In this document: piece after piece, positions 1 to 10,916 of the stretch
Layout: every line of letters begins with the position of its first letter
Numbering within the stretch: the first letter of the stretch is position 1
NCBI RefSeq assembly: GCF_008124835.1
Contig: NZ_VNHW01000002.1
Location: 124,001-188,000 of the forward strand
From: Blastococcus xanthinilyticus
GTDB taxonomy: Bacteria > Actinomycetota > Actinomycetes > Mycobacteriales > Geodermatophilaceae
Direction of reading: 5' to 3'
DNA length: 64,000 nt
The notes under the pieces: generated by a model
The model's database searches: none
What the model was told of the DNA's origin: nothing
The model's input: only the letters and a program-made list of their open reading frames with translations
Made by a program: the position numbers and the translations under genes

Positions 1-1
1 G

Positions 2-613
2 ATGCCCGGCTACGGCTGGATCTTCGGCATGGGCGACGGCACGGCGAACGTCGGCTACGGCCTGCTCGACACCCGCCGCGGCACGGGGGCCGACCGCAAG
101 GCGATCCTCCGGCGCTGGCTGGACACCTTCCCGGCCGAGGACGGGCTCGGTGAGGACGACGCGGTCAGCCCGCTCCGCGGCGCGGGCCTGCCCATGGCGC
201 TCAGCCGCGGCCCGGCCTACACCCGCGGCCTGCTGCTGGCCGGCGACGCCGCCGGCACGGTGAACCCCTGCAACGGCGAGGGGATCAGCTACGCCCTGGA
301 GAGCGGCCGCATGGCCGCCGAGGTGGTCGCCGACGCGCTGACCGAGCCCGCCGGAGAGCGCCGGGAGGCGGTCCTCCAGCGCTACCCGGTGCTGCTGCGC
401 GACCAGCTGGGCCGGCACCACCGGCTCGGGCTGGGGTTCCTGGCGCTGCTGGCCCGCCCCGCCGTCGTCCGGCTGGCGGCGGCGCGCGGCCTGCGCCGTC
501 CCGCGCTCGCCGACGCCGCGCTGCGGCTGATGGGCAACCTGACCGACGGCCGGGACGGCGACGCGCTCGACCGCGCCCTCGCGGTCCTGCTCCGGCTGAC
601 CCCGGCGACGTGA
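2..613 (+). CDS. Geranylgeranyl reductase family protein, C-terminal part (5' end outside window)
   Basis: C-terminal 203 residues of an FAD-dependent geranylgeranyl-reductase-type oxidoreductase; the frame is open at the window edge, so the first Met seen is probably internal. The GYGWIFGMGDGTANVGYGL segment and the GDAAGTVNPCNGEGISYAL segment (the FAD-contacting GDA motif) are typical of the family. Such enzymes saturate isoprenoid double bonds; relatives include MenJ, which reduces one isoprene unit of the menaquinone tail. Position just upstream of the complex I operon, which itself ends with a polyprenyl diphosphate synthase, suggests a menaquinone-tail role, but that is inference. The N-terminal Rossmann dinucleotide motif is not in the window. 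Confidence 0.85.
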   Translation: MPGYGWIFGMGDGTANVGYGLLDTRRGTGADRKAILRRWLDTFPAEDGLGEDDAVSPLRGAGLPMALSRGPAYTRGLLLAGDAAGTVNPCNGEGISYALESGRMAAEVVADALTEPAGERREAVLQRYPVLLRDQLGRHHRLGLGFLALLARPAVVRLAAARGLRRPALADAALRLMGNLTDGRDGDALDRALAVLLRLTPAT

Positions 614-623
614 GGGAGCTGCC

Positions 624-707
624 ATGACGACAGATCGACCCGACACGGACGCTCCGTGTCCGCATCGTGACCGCTGCGTGACCCTCATCACCCTAGGGTG
701 CTGCTGA
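624..707 (+). CDS. Possible 27-aa coupling mini-ORF before nuoA
   Basis: A strong Shine-Dalgarno GAGGGAG (612-618) lies 5 nt before ATG 624, directly after the stop of the reductase gene. The frame runs 27 codons (starting MTTDRPDTDAPCPHRDRC and ending in GCC) and its TGA (705-707) overlaps the nuoA ATG (707-709) as TGATG. That geometry suits translational coupling of nuoA to the upstream gene. An 8-bp hairpin (GACACGGA, loop CGC, TCCGTGTC) lies inside it. No function is claimed for the peptide, and it could be chance. Confidence 0.4.
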   Translation: MTTDRPDTDAPCPHRDRCVTLITLGCC

Positions 708-1069
708 TGCTCTCGACCTACGTCCCGATCGTCGGGCTCTTCGCGCTGGCCGCGGCGTTCGCGCTGTTCTCGGTCGCCGTCGCGCCCTTCGTGGGCCCCC
801 GCCGCTACAACCGGGCCAAGCTCGACGCGTACGAGTGCGGGATCGAGCCGGTCGACCAGCCGCTCACCGGCGGCCGGTTCCCGGTCAAGTACTACCTGAC
901 CGCGATGTTGTTCATCGTCTTCGACATCGAGATCGTCTTCCTCTACCCCTGGGCCGTCGCCAACGACGCCCTGGGGGTCTGGGGGCTGGTCGCGATGGTC
1001 GTCTTCATCGGCACCGTCTTCCTCGCCTTCGCCTACGAGTGGCGGCGCGGCGGGCTCGAGTGGGACTGA
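707..1069 (+). CDS. nuoA: NADH-quinone oxidoreductase subunit A
   Basis: A 120-residue membrane subunit of complex I with three transmembrane helices. The conserved YECGIEP loop (the quinone-site loop whose Cys is exposed in the deactive state of mitochondrial enzymes), the PVKYYL segment and the [12 protein letters not shown] helix are all present. I chose ATG 707 over GTG 698: an AGGG sits about 8 nt upstream and the codon overlaps the stop of the preceding mini-ORF. First gene of a complete nuoA-N series; 13 nt separate it from nuoB. Confidence 0.95.
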   Translation: MLSTYVPIVGLFALAAAFALFSVAVAPFVGPRRYNRAKLDAYECGIEPVDQPLTGGRFPVKYYLTAMLFIVFDIEIVFLYPWAVANDALGVWGLVAMVVFIGTVFLAFAYEWRRGGLEWD

Positions 1070-1082
1070 GGGGAGTCTGACC

Positions 1083-1757
1083 ATGGGACTCGAGGAGAAG
1101 ATCCCCAGCGGCGTGCTGCTGACCAGCGTGGAGAAGCTGGTCAACTGGACGCGCAAGTCGTCGCTGTGGCCCGCCACGTTCGGCCTGGCCTGCTGCGCCA
1201 TCGAGATGATGGCCTCCGGGGCCGGCCGCTACGACCTCGCCCGGTTCGGCATGGAGGTCTTCCGGGCCTCGCCGCGCCAGGCCGACCTGATGATCGTCGC
1301 CGGGCGGGTCAGCCAGAAGATGGCGCCGGTCCTGCGGCAGATCTACGACCAGATGCCCGAGCCGCGCTGGGTGCTGGCCATGGGCGTGTGCGCCAGCTCC
1401 GGCGGCATGTTCAACAACTACGCGATCGTGCAGGGCGTCGACCACGTCGTCCCGGTGGACATGTACCTGCCCGGCTGCCCGCCGCGGCCGGAGATGCTCA
1501 TGGACGCGATCCTCAAGCTGCACCACAAGATCCAGCACGAGCCGCTGGGGCCCAAGCGCGCGCGGCAGCTGGCGGAGGCGCGCGCCGACGGGACGGCCCC
1601 GGACCTGCACGTCGAGATGCCGTCGACGGTGCGCGTCGACAAGGCCGCCCGCCGCGCCTACGAGGCTGCCGCCGCCGAGGGCCGTACCGGCCAGTTCGGC
1701 ATCGAGCAGCGCGGCGGGAACGCCGTCCTGCTGCCGGGGGCCGGTGATCGGCGATGA
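1083..1757 (+). CDS. nuoB: NADH-quinone oxidoreductase subunit B (cluster N2)
   Basis: A 224-residue peripheral-arm subunit that carries the terminal [4Fe-4S] cluster N2, which hands electrons to menaquinone. The ligands are visible as the tandem C37-C38, C103 (GVCASSGG) and C132 (LPGCPPRP). ATG 1083 follows a GGGGAG ribosome site. The C-terminal 60 or so residues after the core are charged and poorly conserved, as often seen in actinobacteria. Its stop (1755-1757) overlaps an ATG at 1754, where the mini-ORF and inserted element that separate it from nuoC begin. Confidence 0.97.
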   Translation: MGLEEKIPSGVLLTSVEKLVNWTRKSSLWPATFGLACCAIEMMASGAGRYDLARFGMEVFRASPRQADLMIVAGRVSQKMAPVLRQIYDQMPEPRWVLAMGVCASSGGMFNNYAIVQGVDHVVPVDMYLPGCPPRPEMLMDAILKLHHKIQHEPLGPKRARQLAEARADGTAPDLHVEMPSTVRVDKAARRAYEAAAAEGRTGQFGIEQRGGNAVLLPGAGDRR

Positions 1758-1864
1758 GCAACGCGAGAACGACGGTCGAGCGAGCATCGCTCCAGGCTGG
1801 GGGCACCTCCCGCTTGCGGGGGACAGCGACCGAGGAGCGGAACGAGTCCGGAGTCGAGCAATGA
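1754..1864 (+). CDS. Possible 36-aa mini-ORF bridging nuoB and nuoC
   Basis: ATG 1754 overlaps the nuoB stop (ATGA), and 36 codons later TGA 1862-1864 overlaps the nuoC ATG at 1861 (again ATGA). The peptide begins [17 protein letters not shown]. It is read through an inserted element, so the sequence itself is probably not selected as protein; what may be selected is keeping ribosomes moving from nuoB to nuoC. The repeated ATGAGCAACG at both ends explains why both junctions look alike. Confidence 0.35.
   Translation: MSNARTTVERASLQAGGTSRLRGTATEERNESGVEQ
1764..1860 (+). mobile_element. 97-bp hairpin-forming element flanked by a 10-bp direct repeat
   Basis: The stretch between nuoB and nuoC is bounded by identical ATGAGCAACG copies at 1754-1763 and 1861-1870, like a target-site duplication. 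Inside are an outer inverted pair CGCTCC (1788-1793) / GGAGCG (1834-1839) and an inner hairpin CTCCC / GGGGG around GCTTGC (1807-1822). It has no transposase and is too short to encode one, so it resembles a REP/MITE-type non-autonomous repeat. I saw no second copy in this window; whether it is dispersed in the genome cannot be told from here. Confidence 0.5.
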
Positions 1865-2613
1865 GCAACGACGGCGGGTCGGACGTCGTCCCCGGCCGCG
1901 AGGAGGCCGGGTACGACGACAGCACCGCCCCCTCCGGCGGCTTCCGGAAGGGCTCCTTCGGCGTCACCGGCAGCGGCGACACCTCCGGTTTCGGCGGGCT
2001 GGTCCGCGTCGAGCCCGGTGGCGCGGTCGCGTTGCACTCCACCGACCGCCCCTACGGCGGCTGGTTCGACGAGGTCACCGATGCGCTGATCGAGGCCGTC
2101 GGGGAGGCCACGTACGCCGCCGCGGTGCAGCGGGTGCTGGTCGACCGCGGCGAGATCACCTACTTCGTCGCCCGCGAGCACCTGCTGACCCTCGTGCAGC
2201 CGCTGCGCGACGACGAAGCGCTGCGCTTCGAGCTGTGCAGCAGCGTCTCCGGCGTCGACTACCTCGACAGCGGCGGCCCCGCCGTCGCCCCCGGCCGGCC
2301 GCGGCTGCACGTCGTCTACCACCTGACGTCGATGACCTACCGGCGGCGGATCCGCCTCGAGGTGGCGGTGAGCGCCGAGGATCCGCACGTCCCGTCGGTC
2401 ACCGGCATCTACCCGACGGCGGACTGGCACGAGCGCGAGACATGGGACATGTTCGGCATCGTCTTCGACGGCCACCCGGCGCTGACCCGGATCCTCATGC
2501 CCGACGACTGGGACGGCCACCCACAGCGCAAGGACTACCCGCTCGGCGGGATCCCGGTGGAGTACCACGACGCGACGATCCCGCCGCCGGACACGCGCCG
2601 GGCCTACCGGTGA
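1861..2613 (+). CDS. nuoC: NADH-quinone oxidoreductase subunit C
   Basis: A 250-residue 30-kDa subunit of the complex I peripheral arm. The family signature [17 protein letters not shown], followed by [20 protein letters not shown], lies near the C-terminus. ATG 1861 is preferred: GGAG lies about 8 nt upstream and upstream in-frame codons only read through the inserted element. The first 50 residues are an acidic, Gly/Ser-rich tail that is not part of the fold. nuoC and nuoD are separate genes here, not fused as in E. coli. Confidence 0.95.
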   Translation: MSNDGGSDVVPGREEAGYDDSTAPSGGFRKGSFGVTGSGDTSGFGGLVRVEPGGAVALHSTDRPYGGWFDEVTDALIEAVGEATYAAAVQRVLVDRGEITYFVAREHLLTLVQPLRDDEALRFELCSSVSGVDYLDSGGPAVAPGRPRLHVVYHLTSMTYRRRIRLEVAVSAEDPHVPSVTGIYPTADWHERETWDMFGIVFDGHPALTRILMPDDWDGHPQRKDYPLGGIPVEYHDATIPPPDTRRAYR

Positions 2614-2626
2614 GAGGGGCCTACCG

Positions 2627-3958
2627 ATGAGCACCACCTACAACCCGGCCGACCCCTACGCCGGGTCGCGCGAGACCACCGAGGGTCGGGTCTACACCGT
2701 CACCGGCGGGGACTGGGACCTCACGCTGGGGGCCGATCCGCACGGCGAGGAGCGCCTCGTCGTCAACATGGGGCCGCAGCACCCCTCCACGCACGGCGTG
2801 CTGCGGCTGGTGCTCGACCTCGAGGGCGAGACGGTGACCAAGGCGCGGGTGGTCATCGGCTACCTGCACACCGGCATCGAGAAGAACACCGAGTACCGCA
2901 ACTGGGTGCAGGGCACCACCTTCGTGACGCGGATGGACTACCTGGCCCCGCTGTTCAACGAGGCCGGCTACTGCATGGCGGTCGAGAAGCTGCTCGGCGT
3001 GGAGATCCCGCAACGGGCGGCGACGATCCGGGTGCTGGTCATGGAGCTCAACCGGATCGCCTCGCACCTGGTCGCGCTGGCCACCTTCGGCATGGAGATG
3101 GGTGCCCTCACGGGCATGACCAACGGGTTCCGCGAGCGGGAGATGGTCCTCGACCTGCTCGAGGAGATCACCGGCCTCCGGATGAACCACGCCTACATCC
3201 GCCCCGGCGGCCTGGCGCAGGACCTCCCGGAGGGGGCGGTCGAGCACATCCGCGAGTTCCTGGAGGTCATGCCGAAGCGGGTGGCCGACTTCCACCGGCT
3301 GCTCACCGGCCAGCCGATCTGGCAGGCCCGGCTCAAGGACGCCGGCTACCTGGACCTGACCGGCTGCGTGGCGCTGGGCATCACCGGGCCGATCCTGCGC
3401 GCCACCGGGCTGGCCTGGGACCTGCGCAAGGTCGAGCCCTACCTCGGCTACGACACCTACGACTTCGAGGTGCCGACCGCCGACACCTGCGACGCCTGGG
3501 GCCGCTACCTGGTCCGCATGGCCGAGGTGAACGAGTCGCTCAAGCTCATCGCCCAGGCACTGGACCGGCTGGAGCCGGGCCCGGTCATGGTCGAGGACCG
3601 GAAGATCGCCTGGCCCGCCCAGCTCTCCCTCGGCCCCGACGGCATGGGCAACTCCCACGCGCACGTGGCGCACATCATGGGCCAGTCGATGGAGGCCCTG
3701 ATCCACCACTTCAAGCTGGTCACCGAGGGCTTCCGGGTCCCCGCCGGCCAGGTGTACGTGCCGATCGAGTCCCCCCGCGGGGAGCTCGGCTACCACGTGG
3801 TCAGCGACGGCAGCACCCGCCCGTGGCGCGTCCACGTGCGCGACCCCAGCTTCGTGAACCTGCAGGCCACCGCGGCGATGAGCGAGGGCGGCATGATCGC
3901 CGACGTCATCGCCGCGATCGCCTCGATCGACCCCGTCATGGGGGGAGTTGACCGATGA
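2627..3958 (+). CDS. nuoD: NADH-quinone oxidoreductase subunit D
   Basis: A 443-residue 49-kDa subunit that, with NuoB, forms the quinone pocket. Visible hallmarks are [16 protein letters not shown] near residue 50 (the His of the HPSTHG loop contacts quinone), [14 protein letters not shown], and the C-terminal [15 protein letters not shown] and DPVMGGVDR. It evolved from the large subunit of NiFe hydrogenases but lacks the metal-binding cysteines. Its stop overlaps the nuoE start (ATGA). Confidence 0.97.
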   Translation: MSTTYNPADPYAGSRETTEGRVYTVTGGDWDLTLGADPHGEERLVVNMGPQHPSTHGVLRLVLDLEGETVTKARVVIGYLHTGIEKNTEYRNWVQGTTFVTRMDYLAPLFNEAGYCMAVEKLLGVEIPQRAATIRVLVMELNRIASHLVALATFGMEMGALTGMTNGFREREMVLDLLEEITGLRMNHAYIRPGGLAQDLPEGAVEHIREFLEVMPKRVADFHRLLTGQPIWQARLKDAGYLDLTGCVALGITGPILRATGLAWDLRKVEPYLGYDTYDFEVPTADTCDAWGRYLVRMAEVNESLKLIAQALDRLEPGPVMVEDRKIAWPAQLSLGPDGMGNSHAHVAHIMGQSMEALIHHFKLVTEGFRVPAGQVYVPIESPRGELGYHVVSDGSTRPWRVHVRDPSFVNLQATAAMSEGGMIADVIAAIASIDPVMGGVDR

Positions 3959-5010
3959 GTGCCCTTCCCGGCTCCCCGGAGGCGACGGCGGTGACCGGGC
4001 TGGACTCCAGCCCGGTCGACGCCGCGGCCCTCGCCGAGGTCCCGCCGCTGACCGAGCAGACCCGCCTCGAGGCGCGGGAGATCATCGCCCGCTACCCGGT
4101 GGCCCGGTCGGCGCTGCTGCCGATGCTGCACCTGGTGCAGAGCTACCAGGGCTACGTGACCCCCGAGGGGGTCGCGCTGTGCGCGGAGGAGCTGCGGCTG
4201 ACCAAGGCCGAGGTGGGCGCGGTCGCGACCTTCTACACGATGTACAAGCGCCGGCCGACCGGTCGGCACCTGGTCAGCGTCTGCACCAACACGCTGTGCG
4301 CCGTCCTCGGCGGGCAGCGGATCATGGACGCCCTCTCCGCGGACCTCGGCGTGCACCACGACGAGACCGCCGCCGACGGCTCGATCACCCTCGAGCACGC
4401 CGAGTGCCTGGCCGCCTGCGACTACGCGCCGGTGGTCACCGTCGACTACGAGTTCTACGACCAGCAGGACGTCGACAGCGCCCGCGAGCTGGTGGCGGCG
4501 CTGCGCCGGGGCGAGAAGCCGCTGCCCACCCGCGGCGCCCCGCTCACCGACTTCCGCGGGATCTCCCGCCAGCTGGCGGGCTTCTCCCAGCACCCGGACG
4601 CCGCGGCCGCGGCCGCGGCCGTCGACGCCCCCGGCGACTACGGGCCCACCCTGCGCGGGCTGCGGCTGGCCGCCGAGCGCGGCGAGGCCGCCCCGCCGAT
4701 GCCCGCGGGCCCGGAGCAGCCGCCGGCCGACGCCGGCGAGCCGCGGGAGACCGTGCGGCCGTCGGGGCGCACCGGGGAGACGCCGGGCAAGGAGGCCGCC
4801 GACGCGCGCGTCGCCGCGGCCGACACCCCGGCGGAGAAGGCCGGCGCGGCCGGCTCGCACCCCGACGCGCCCGAGCCGGCCGGGCGCCGGCTGCCCGACG
4901 GCCGGGAGGGCACCGACACCCCCGCGGGCCAGGAACCCGGAACAGCCGGTCAGGGCCCGGACGGGCCCTCCCGCACGATCGAGGGCCGCGGCCCTTCGCG
5001 GAGGCGATGA
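3955..5010 (+). CDS. nuoE: NADH-quinone oxidoreductase subunit E with long disordered tail
   Basis: The 24-kDa thioredoxin-fold subunit holding [2Fe-2S] cluster N1a: ligands C110 and C115 (CTNTLC) and C151 and C155 (CLAAC). The folded part ends near residue 200. The remaining 150 or so residues are Ala/Pro/Gly/Glu-rich with no recognisable domain (runs of GCC GCG GCC codons near 4600-4620), making the protein well over the usual 160-250 residues. Start ATG overlaps the nuoD stop. It works with NuoF in the NADH dehydrogenase module. Confidence 0.95.
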   Translation: MSALPGSPEATAVTGLDSSPVDAAALAEVPPLTEQTRLEAREIIARYPVARSALLPMLHLVQSYQGYVTPEGVALCAEELRLTKAEVGAVATFYTMYKRRPTGRHLVSVCTNTLCAVLGGQRIMDALSADLGVHHDETAADGSITLEHAECLAACDYAPVVTVDYEFYDQQDVDSARELVAALRRGEKPLPTRGAPLTDFRGISRQLAGFSQHPDAAAAAAAVDAPGDYGPTLRGLRLAAERGEAAPPMPAGPEQPPADAGEPRETVRPSGRTGETPGKEAADARVAAADTPAEKAGAAGSHPDAPEPAGRRLPDGREGTDTPAGQEPGTAGQGPDGPSRTIEGRGPSRRR

Positions 5011-5013
5011 GCC

Positions 5014-6342
5014 ATGCCACTCACCCCCGTCCTCACCACCCGCTGGGGCGCCGACCAGTCGTGGCGGCTGTCCACCTACGAGTCCATGGAGGGCTACGCA
5101 GCCCTGCGGACCGCGCTGTCCATGCAGCCCGACGAGCTGGTCACCCTCGTCAAGGACTCCGGCCTCCGCGGCCGTGGCGGCGCCGGCTTCCCCACCGGCA
5201 TGAAGTGGAGCTTCATCCCGCAGCCGAAGCCGGGGGAGGAGCCCACCGGCCCGGCGGCGATGCCGAAGTACCTCGTGGTCAACGCCGACGAGGGCGAGCC
5301 GGGCACCTGCAAGGACCTGCCGCTGATGATGGCCGACCCGCACTCGCTGATCGAGGGCGTGATCATCTCCTCCTACGCCATCCGGTCGAAGCTGGCCGTG
5401 ATCTACGTGCGCGGTGAGGCGGTGCACGCCCACCGGCGGCTGCTCAACGCCGTGGGGGAGGCCTACGCCGCGGGTTACCTCGGCACGGACATCCTGGGCT
5501 CGGGCTACGACCTGGAGCTGATCGTGCACGCGGGCGCCGGCGCCTACATCTGCGGCGAGGAGACGGCGCTGCTGGACTCGCTGGAGGGCTACCGCGGCCA
5601 GCCCCGGCTCAAGCCGCCGTTCCCCGCCGTCGCCGGCCTCTACGGCGCTCCGACGGTGATCAACAACGTGGAGACCCTGGCCAGCGTGCCGTTCGTGGTC
5701 CGCGGCGGGGCCGAGTGGTTCAAGGCGTTCGGCCCTGAGAAGTCGCCCGGCCCGAAGATCTACTCGCTGTCGGGCCGCGTCGTCCGCCCGGGGCAGTACG
5801 AGGCCCCGATGGGCACGACGATGCGCGAGCTGCTGGAGATGGCCGGCGGGGTCCGTCCCGGCCACGAGCTCAAGTTCTGGACGCCGGGGGGCTCCTCGAC
5901 GCCGTACTTCACCGCCGAGCACCTCGACGTCCCGCTGGACTTCGACTCGGTCGCCGCGGCGGGCTCCATGCTCGGCACGACGGCGCTGATGGTGTTCGAC
6001 GAGACCGACTCGATCGTCGAGGCCACCCTGCGGTTCACCGAGTTCTACGCCCACGAGAGCTGCGGCAAGTGCACGCCCTGCCGCGAGGGCACCTACTGGC
6101 TGGTGCAGGTCCTCGAACGGATCGCGCACGGCCGGGGCACCGCACAGGACCTCGACATCCTCGTCGACACCTGCGACAACATCCTGGGCCGCTCGTTCTG
6201 CGCCCTCGGTGACGGCGCCACCAGCTGCATCACCAGCTCGCTGAAGTACTTCAGGGACGACTACGTCGCCCTGCTGCCGCCCGAGGAGCAGGCCCGGCTC
6301 GGCCGCTCCCTCCGCCTCGAGCCGGTCGGAGCCGCGTCATGA
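5014..6342 (+). CDS. nuoF: NADH-quinone oxidoreductase subunit F (NADH/FMN site)
   Basis: A 442-residue 51-kDa subunit that oxidises NADH using FMN and carries [4Fe-4S] cluster N3. The Gly-rich NADH/FMN loop [14 protein letters not shown], the FMN-site stretch [27 protein letters not shown], and the N3 ligands C350, C353 and C356 (CGKCTPC) with C396 are all present. ATG 5014 is 3 nt after the nuoE stop; the nuoG ATG overlaps its own stop. No oddity in length or motifs. Confidence 0.97.
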   Translation: MPLTPVLTTRWGADQSWRLSTYESMEGYAALRTALSMQPDELVTLVKDSGLRGRGGAGFPTGMKWSFIPQPKPGEEPTGPAAMPKYLVVNADEGEPGTCKDLPLMMADPHSLIEGVIISSYAIRSKLAVIYVRGEAVHAHRRLLNAVGEAYAAGYLGTDILGSGYDLELIVHAGAGAYICGEETALLDSLEGYRGQPRLKPPFPAVAGLYGAPTVINNVETLASVPFVVRGGAEWFKAFGPEKSPGPKIYSLSGRVVRPGQYEAPMGTTMRELLEMAGGVRPGHELKFWTPGGSSTPYFTAEHLDVPLDFDSVAAAGSMLGTTALMVFDETDSIVEATLRFTEFYAHESCGKCTPCREGTYWLVQVLERIAHGRGTAQDLDILVDTCDNILGRSFCALGDGATSCITSSLKYFRDDYVALLPPEEQARLGRSLRLEPVGAAS

Positions 6343-8825
6343 CGCTCACGCCCACCAACCCGCCCCCCGCCGCCGCGGTGCCCCCTGGCGCCCCCGGCCC
6401 GCACACCCCGCCGGACGCCGTCCGCTGCACGATCGACGGCTTCGACGTCGCCGTCCCCAAGGGGACGCTGATCATCCGCGCCGCGGAGCAGATCGGCGTC
6501 CAGATCCCGCGGTTCTGCGACCACCCGCTGCTCGAGCCGGTCGGCGCCTGCCGCCAGTGCCTGGTCGAGGTCGAGGGGCAGCGCAAGCCGGTGGCCTCCT
6601 GCACCATGCCGGTGACCGAGGGCATGGTGGTGCAGACCCAGCTGTCCAGCCCGGTCGCCGACAAGGCGCAGCAGGGCACGATGGAGCTGCTGCTCATCAA
6701 CCACCCGCTGGACTGCCCGGTCTGCGACAAGGGCGGCGAGTGCCCGCTGCAGAACCAGGCGATGAGCAACGGCCGCACCGAGAGCCGGTTCGTCGACGAG
6801 AAGCGCACCTACCCCAAGCCGCTGCCGATCAGCAGCGAGATCCTGCTCGACCGGGAGCGGTGCGTCCTCTGCGCGCGCTGCACCCGGTTCTCCCAGCAGG
6901 TCGCCGGCGACCCGTTCATCGAGCTGTTCGAGCGCGGCGCGCTGGAGCAGGTGGCGATCTACGAGGACGAGCCCTTCGAGTCCTACTTCTCCGGCAACAC
7001 CACCCAGATCTGCCCGGTCGGTGCGCTCACCAGCGCGCAGTACCGGTTCCGCGCCCGGCCGTTCGACCTGCGCAGCGAGGACAGCGTCTGCGAGCACTGC
7101 GCGTCGGGCTGCTCGATGCGCACCGACTACCGGCGGGGCAAGGTCACCCGGCGGCTGGCGGGGGACGACCCGGCGGTCAACGAGGAGTGGACCTGCGACA
7201 AGGGCCGCTACGCGTTCCGCTACGCCACCTCCAACGAGCGGCTGACCACCCCGATGGTGCGGGGGGCCGACGGCCTGCTGCACCCCGCGTCCTGGCCGGA
7301 GGCCTGGGCCGCGGCCGCCGCCGGCCTGCGGCAGGCGCGGGCCGAGGGCGGCGTGGGCGTGCTCCCCGGTGGCCGGCTCACCCTGGAGGACGCCTACGCC
7401 TGGGCCGCCTTCGCCCGGGTCGCCCTGGGCACCAACGACGTCGACGCCCGCGCCCGCGCCCACTCGGCGGAGGAGCTGGCCTTCCTGGCGACGACGGTCG
7501 CGGGCACCGGCCCGGCCACCGGCGCCGTCACCTACGAGGACGTCGGCTCCGCCCCGGCGGTCCTGCTCGCCGGTCTGGAGCCGGAGGAGGAGTCGCCGAT
7601 CCTGTTCCTGCGGCTGCGCCGGGCGGTGCGCACCGGCGGCCTCGCGGTGTTCGACCTGGCGCCCTTCGCCACCCGCGCGGCCGAGAAGCTGCAGGCCACC
7701 GTGCTCACCACGGTCCCCGGCGCCGAGGCCCGCTCGCTCGCCGCCCTCGCCGAGGGCAGCTGGGGTGGCCCCGCCGTCGAGGCGCTGCGCCGGCCCGGCG
7801 CCGTCGTCCTCGCGGGCGAGCGGCTGGCCGAGGTGCCCGGCGCGTTCACGGCGCTGCTCGAGCTCGCCCGCGCCACCGGCGCCCGGCTGGCCTGGGTGCC
7901 GCGCCGCGCCGGCGAGCGCGGGGCGCTGGAGGCCGGCGCGCTGCCGACCCTGCTGCCCGGTGGCCGCGCCGTCGACGACCCCGCGGCCCGGGCCGAGGTG
8001 GCCGCGCTGTGGGGCATCGACCCGGCGGCGGTGCCCGCCGCGCCCGGCCGCGACGTCACCGCGATCCTGACCGCCGCCCGCGCCGGGCGGCTGCCCGGGC
8101 TCCTGGTCGGCGGCGTCGACCCGGCCGACCTGCCCGACCCCGCGCTGGCGCTGGCGGCGCTGGACGCCGCGGCGTTCGTCGTCAGCCTGGAGATGTTCCC
8201 GAGCGAGGTGACCGAGCGCGCCGACGTGGTCCTGCCGGTGGCCGCCGCCTCGGAGAAGGCCGGCAGCTACCTCGACTGGGAGGGCCGGCTGCGGTCCTTC
8301 GACGCCACCCTGCACGGCACCGGGCGGCTGCCCGACGGGCGGGTGCTGCAGGGCCTGGCCGATGAGCTGGACGTCGACCTGCGGCTGCCCACCCCCGAGG
8401 TCGCCCGCGCCGCCCTCGCGGCCCTGGGCGCTCGCCGGTCCGCCGCCGAGGGGCCGGCGCCGGCCGTCGCGCCGCCGGCGGCGCCGGTGCTGCGCGAGGA
8501 CGAGGCCGTCCTCGCGTCGTGGCGCCAGCTGCTGGACGTCGGCACGCTGCAGCGGGACGAGCCCGAGCTCGCCGGCACCGCGCGGCGCCCGGTGGCCCGC
8601 CTCGGCGCCGAGGCCGCCGCCCGGCTGGGGCTCGCCGACGGCGACCGGCTCACCGTGAGCGGGTCCACCGGCTCGGTCACCCTGCCGGTGCGGATCACCC
8701 CGATGCCCGACCAGGTGGTGTGGCTGCCGATGCGCTCGCCCGGCAGCGAGATCCGGACGGCGCTGGGCGCCGGACCCGGGAGCGTCGTGCGGCTGGCCCG
8801 CTCGGGTGTGGAGGGCGTGCGATGA
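6339..8825 (+). CDS. nuoG: NADH-quinone oxidoreductase subunit G
   Basis: An 828-residue iron-sulfur subunit. The N-terminal ferredoxin-like domain has [2Fe-2S] ligands C60, C71, C74 and C88; then come the N5 motif [14 protein letters not shown] and the N4 motif CVLCARC with a later TQICPVG. The optional N7 site is present as C251, C254, C258 and C286 (C-x2-C-x3-C-x27-C), a feature of some menaquinone-linked enzymes such as those of E. coli and Thermus. The rest is a degenerate molybdopterin-oxidoreductase fold; the segment from about residue 340 to 780 is weakly conserved and Ala-rich. Confidence 0.95.
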   Translation: MTLTPTNPPPAAAVPPGAPGPHTPPDAVRCTIDGFDVAVPKGTLIIRAAEQIGVQIPRFCDHPLLEPVGACRQCLVEVEGQRKPVASCTMPVTEGMVVQTQLSSPVADKAQQGTMELLLINHPLDCPVCDKGGECPLQNQAMSNGRTESRFVDEKRTYPKPLPISSEILLDRERCVLCARCTRFSQQVAGDPFIELFERGALEQVAIYEDEPFESYFSGNTTQICPVGALTSAQYRFRARPFDLRSEDSVCEHCASGCSMRTDYRRGKVTRRLAGDDPAVNEEWTCDKGRYAFRYATSNERLTTPMVRGADGLLHPASWPEAWAAAAAGLRQARAEGGVGVLPGGRLTLEDAYAWAAFARVALGTNDVDARARAHSAEELAFLATTVAGTGPATGAVTYEDVGSAPAVLLAGLEPEEESPILFLRLRRAVRTGGLAVFDLAPFATRAAEKLQATVLTTVPGAEARSLAALAEGSWGGPAVEALRRPGAVVLAGERLAEVPGAFTALLELARATGARLAWVPRRAGERGALEAGALPTLLPGGRAVDDPAARAEVAALWGIDPAAVPAAPGRDVTAILTAARAGRLPGLLVGGVDPADLPDPALALAALDAAAFVVSLEMFPSEVTERADVVLPVAAASEKAGSYLDWEGRLRSFDATLHGTGRLPDGRVLQGLADELDVDLRLPTPEVARAALAALGARRSAAEGPAPAVAPPAAPVLREDEAVLASWRQLLDVGTLQRDEPELAGTARRPVARLGAEAAARLGLADGDRLTVSGSTGSVTLPVRITPMPDQVVWLPMRSPGSEIRTALGAGPGSVVRLARSGVEGVR

Positions 8826-10309
8826 CCGTCTGGGCCCTGGAGGCCGACCAGCCCACGCTGGCGGACTTCGGCAACGACGTCTGGTGGATCGTCCTGATCA
8901 AGGTCGTCGGCGTCTTCGCGGTGCTCGTGCTGATGACGCTGTTCGCGATCGTGTTCGAGCGCAAGGTCGTCGCGCGGATGCAGCAGCGGATCGGGCCCAA
9001 CCGGGTCGGCCCGCGCGGCTACCTGCAGAGCCTCGCCGACGGGCTGAAGCTGGCGTTCAAGGAAGACATCATTCCGGCGCTCGCCGACAAGCCGGTCTAC
9101 TTCCTGGCCCCGGTGATCGCCACCATCCCGGCGTTCGTCGCCTTCTCGGTCATCCCGATGGGCCCGGTCGTGAGCATCTTCGGCGAGCGGACGCCGCTCC
9201 AGCTCACCGATGCCCCGATCGGCGTGCTGATCATCCTGGCGATGTCGGCCATGGGCATCTACGGCATCGTGCTCGGCGGCTGGGCCTCCGGGTCGACGTA
9301 CCCGCTGCTGGGCAGCCTGCGCAGCGCCGCCCAGATGATCAGCTACGAGATCGCGATGGGCCTGTCGCTGGTCGCGGTGTTCCTCTACGCCGGGACGATG
9401 TCCACGTCGGGGATCGTCGCCGCCCAGGCCGACGGGTCGGAGCTGTCGTTCTTCGGCTGGGAGTTCACCGGGCCCAGCTGGTACGTCGTGCTGCTCCCGG
9501 TCTCCTTCATCATCTACGCGATCGCCGTCGTCGGGGAGACCAACCGGGCGCCGTTCGACCTGCCGGAGGCCGAGAGCGAGCTGGTCGGCGGGTTCCACAC
9601 CGAGTACTCGTCGCTGAAGTTCGCGCTGTTCTTCCTGGCCGAGTACATCAACATGGTCACCGTCTCGGCGCTGGCCGCGACGCTGTTCCTCGGTGGCTGG
9701 CGGGCGCCGTGGCCGCTCTCGATCTGGGACGGCGCCAACAGCGGCTGGTGGCCGCTGCTGTGGTTCTTCCTCAAGGTCGTCGCCGCGCTGTTCGTCTTCA
9801 TCTGGCTGCGCGGCACGCTGCCCCGGCTCCGGTACGACCAGTTCATGCGGTTCGGCTGGAAGGTGCTGGTCCCGGTCTCGCTGGTGTGGATCCTCGTCGT
9901 CGCCACGATGCGGACGGTCTCCCGCGAGACCGACCTCACCGCCGGAGAGGTCGCGGTCTTCGTGGGGCTGCCCATCGCGCTGGTCCTGCTGGTCGGGCTC
10001 TGGCTCGCCGGCCGCGCCGGGCAGAGCGACACCCGGCAGGCCGCGGCCGAGGCGGCCGCCGGCTCCAACCACCCGACCAGCACCGAGCCCGAGGTCCTGC
10101 CCCCGGCCGGCGCCCGCCGCCGGCCGGCCGGCGGCCCGATCCGGGCCGAGGGCGGCTTCCCGGTCCCGCCGATGGACCTGAGGGTGCCGCCGTCGCCGCG
10201 GCTGCGGCGGGAGCCGGTGAGCACCGCCGGTGAACCGGTGCCCGGCGCGGTCGTCGGCACCGGCCGGCGCGGCGCCACGAGCACGTCCCAGGAGGACGGC
10301 GATGTCTGA
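8822..10309 (+). CDS. nuoH: NADH-quinone oxidoreductase subunit H
   Basis: A 495-residue membrane subunit that forms the entrance to the quinone chamber. Family segments include [50 protein letters not shown] and [19 protein letters not shown]. Eight or nine transmembrane helices end near residue 400. The final 95 residues form a hydrophilic Pro/Ala/Arg tail absent from the 325-residue E. coli protein. ATG 8822 overlaps the nuoG stop (ATGA); the frame is open further upstream but that part is out-of-frame nuoG. Confidence 0.95.
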   Translation: MTVWALEADQPTLADFGNDVWWIVLIKVVGVFAVLVLMTLFAIVFERKVVARMQQRIGPNRVGPRGYLQSLADGLKLAFKEDIIPALADKPVYFLAPVIATIPAFVAFSVIPMGPVVSIFGERTPLQLTDAPIGVLIILAMSAMGIYGIVLGGWASGSTYPLLGSLRSAAQMISYEIAMGLSLVAVFLYAGTMSTSGIVAAQADGSELSFFGWEFTGPSWYVVLLPVSFIIYAIAVVGETNRAPFDLPEAESELVGGFHTEYSSLKFALFFLAEYINMVTVSALAATLFLGGWRAPWPLSIWDGANSGWWPLLWFFLKVVAALFVFIWLRGTLPRLRYDQFMRFGWKVLVPVSLVWILVVATMRTVSRETDLTAGEVAVFVGLPIALVLLVGLWLAGRAGQSDTRQAAAEAAAGSNHPTSTEPEVLPPAGARRRPAGGPIRAEGGFPVPPMDLRVPPSPRLRREPVSTAGEPVPGAVVGTGRRGATSTSQEDGDV

Positions 10310-10916
10310 GCAGAACAAGCCCGGCGAGCAGGACCTGGTGCGGCGCACCTCGGGGGAGCTCGAGCGCTCTCCCGGGGGCGGCCGGAACCGCAAGGCGGTC
10401 CGCGACGGGCTGCTGCCCGCCGCCGTCCAGGGCTTCGGCGTCACCTTCGCCCAGATGTTCCGGACGGTGACCACCGAGCAGTACCCCTTCGAGCCGAAGG
10501 TGACCAAGCCGCGGTACCACGGCCGGCACGTGCTCAACCGGCACCCCGACGGCCTGGAGAAGTGCGTCGGCTGCGAGCTGTGCGCCTGGGCCTGCCCGGC
10601 CGACGCCATCTACGTGGAGGGCGGCGACAACACCGAGGACGCCCGGTTCTCGCCCGGTGAGCGGTACGGCGCGGTCTACCAGATCAACTACCTGCGCTGC
10701 ATCTTCTGCGGGCTGTGCATCGAGGCCTGCCCCACGCGGTCGCTGACGATGAGCAACGACTTCGAGCTGGCCGACGACAACCGGCAGGACCTGATCTACA
10801 CCAAGGAGCAGCTCATGGCCCCGCTGCTGCCCGGCATGGAGGCCACGCCGCACCCGATGCGGCTCGGCGACGACGAGAAGGACTACTACGTGCGCGAGCC
10901 GGAGCCCCGCCCGTGA
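10302..10916 (+). CDS. nuoI: NADH-quinone oxidoreductase subunit I (clusters N6a/N6b)
   Basis: A 204-residue ferredoxin-like subunit with two [4Fe-4S] sets: C88, C91, C94 and C98 ([12 protein letters not shown]) and C133, C136, C139 and C143 ([12 protein letters not shown]). It links the NADH arm to cluster N2. ATG 10302 has a perfect AGGAGG (10290-10295) 6 nt upstream and overlaps the end of nuoH by 8 nt. The first 35 residues are a charged actinobacterial extension. Confidence 0.96.
   Translation: MSEQNKPGEQDLVRRTSGELERSPGGGRNRKAVRDGLLPAAVQGFGVTFAQMFRTVTTEQYPFEPKVTKPRYHGRHVLNRHPDGLEKCVGCELCAWACPADAIYVEGGDNTEDARFSPGERYGAVYQINYLRCIFCGLCIEACPTRSLTMSNDFELADDNRQDLIYTKEQLMAPLLPGMEATPHPMRLGDDEKDYYVREPEPRP

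Noticed and set aside
1744-1860. N-terminal extension of NuoC from GTG 1744
   Set aside because: It would translate the inserted element; ATG 1861 has a ribosome site and restores the normal NuoC size.
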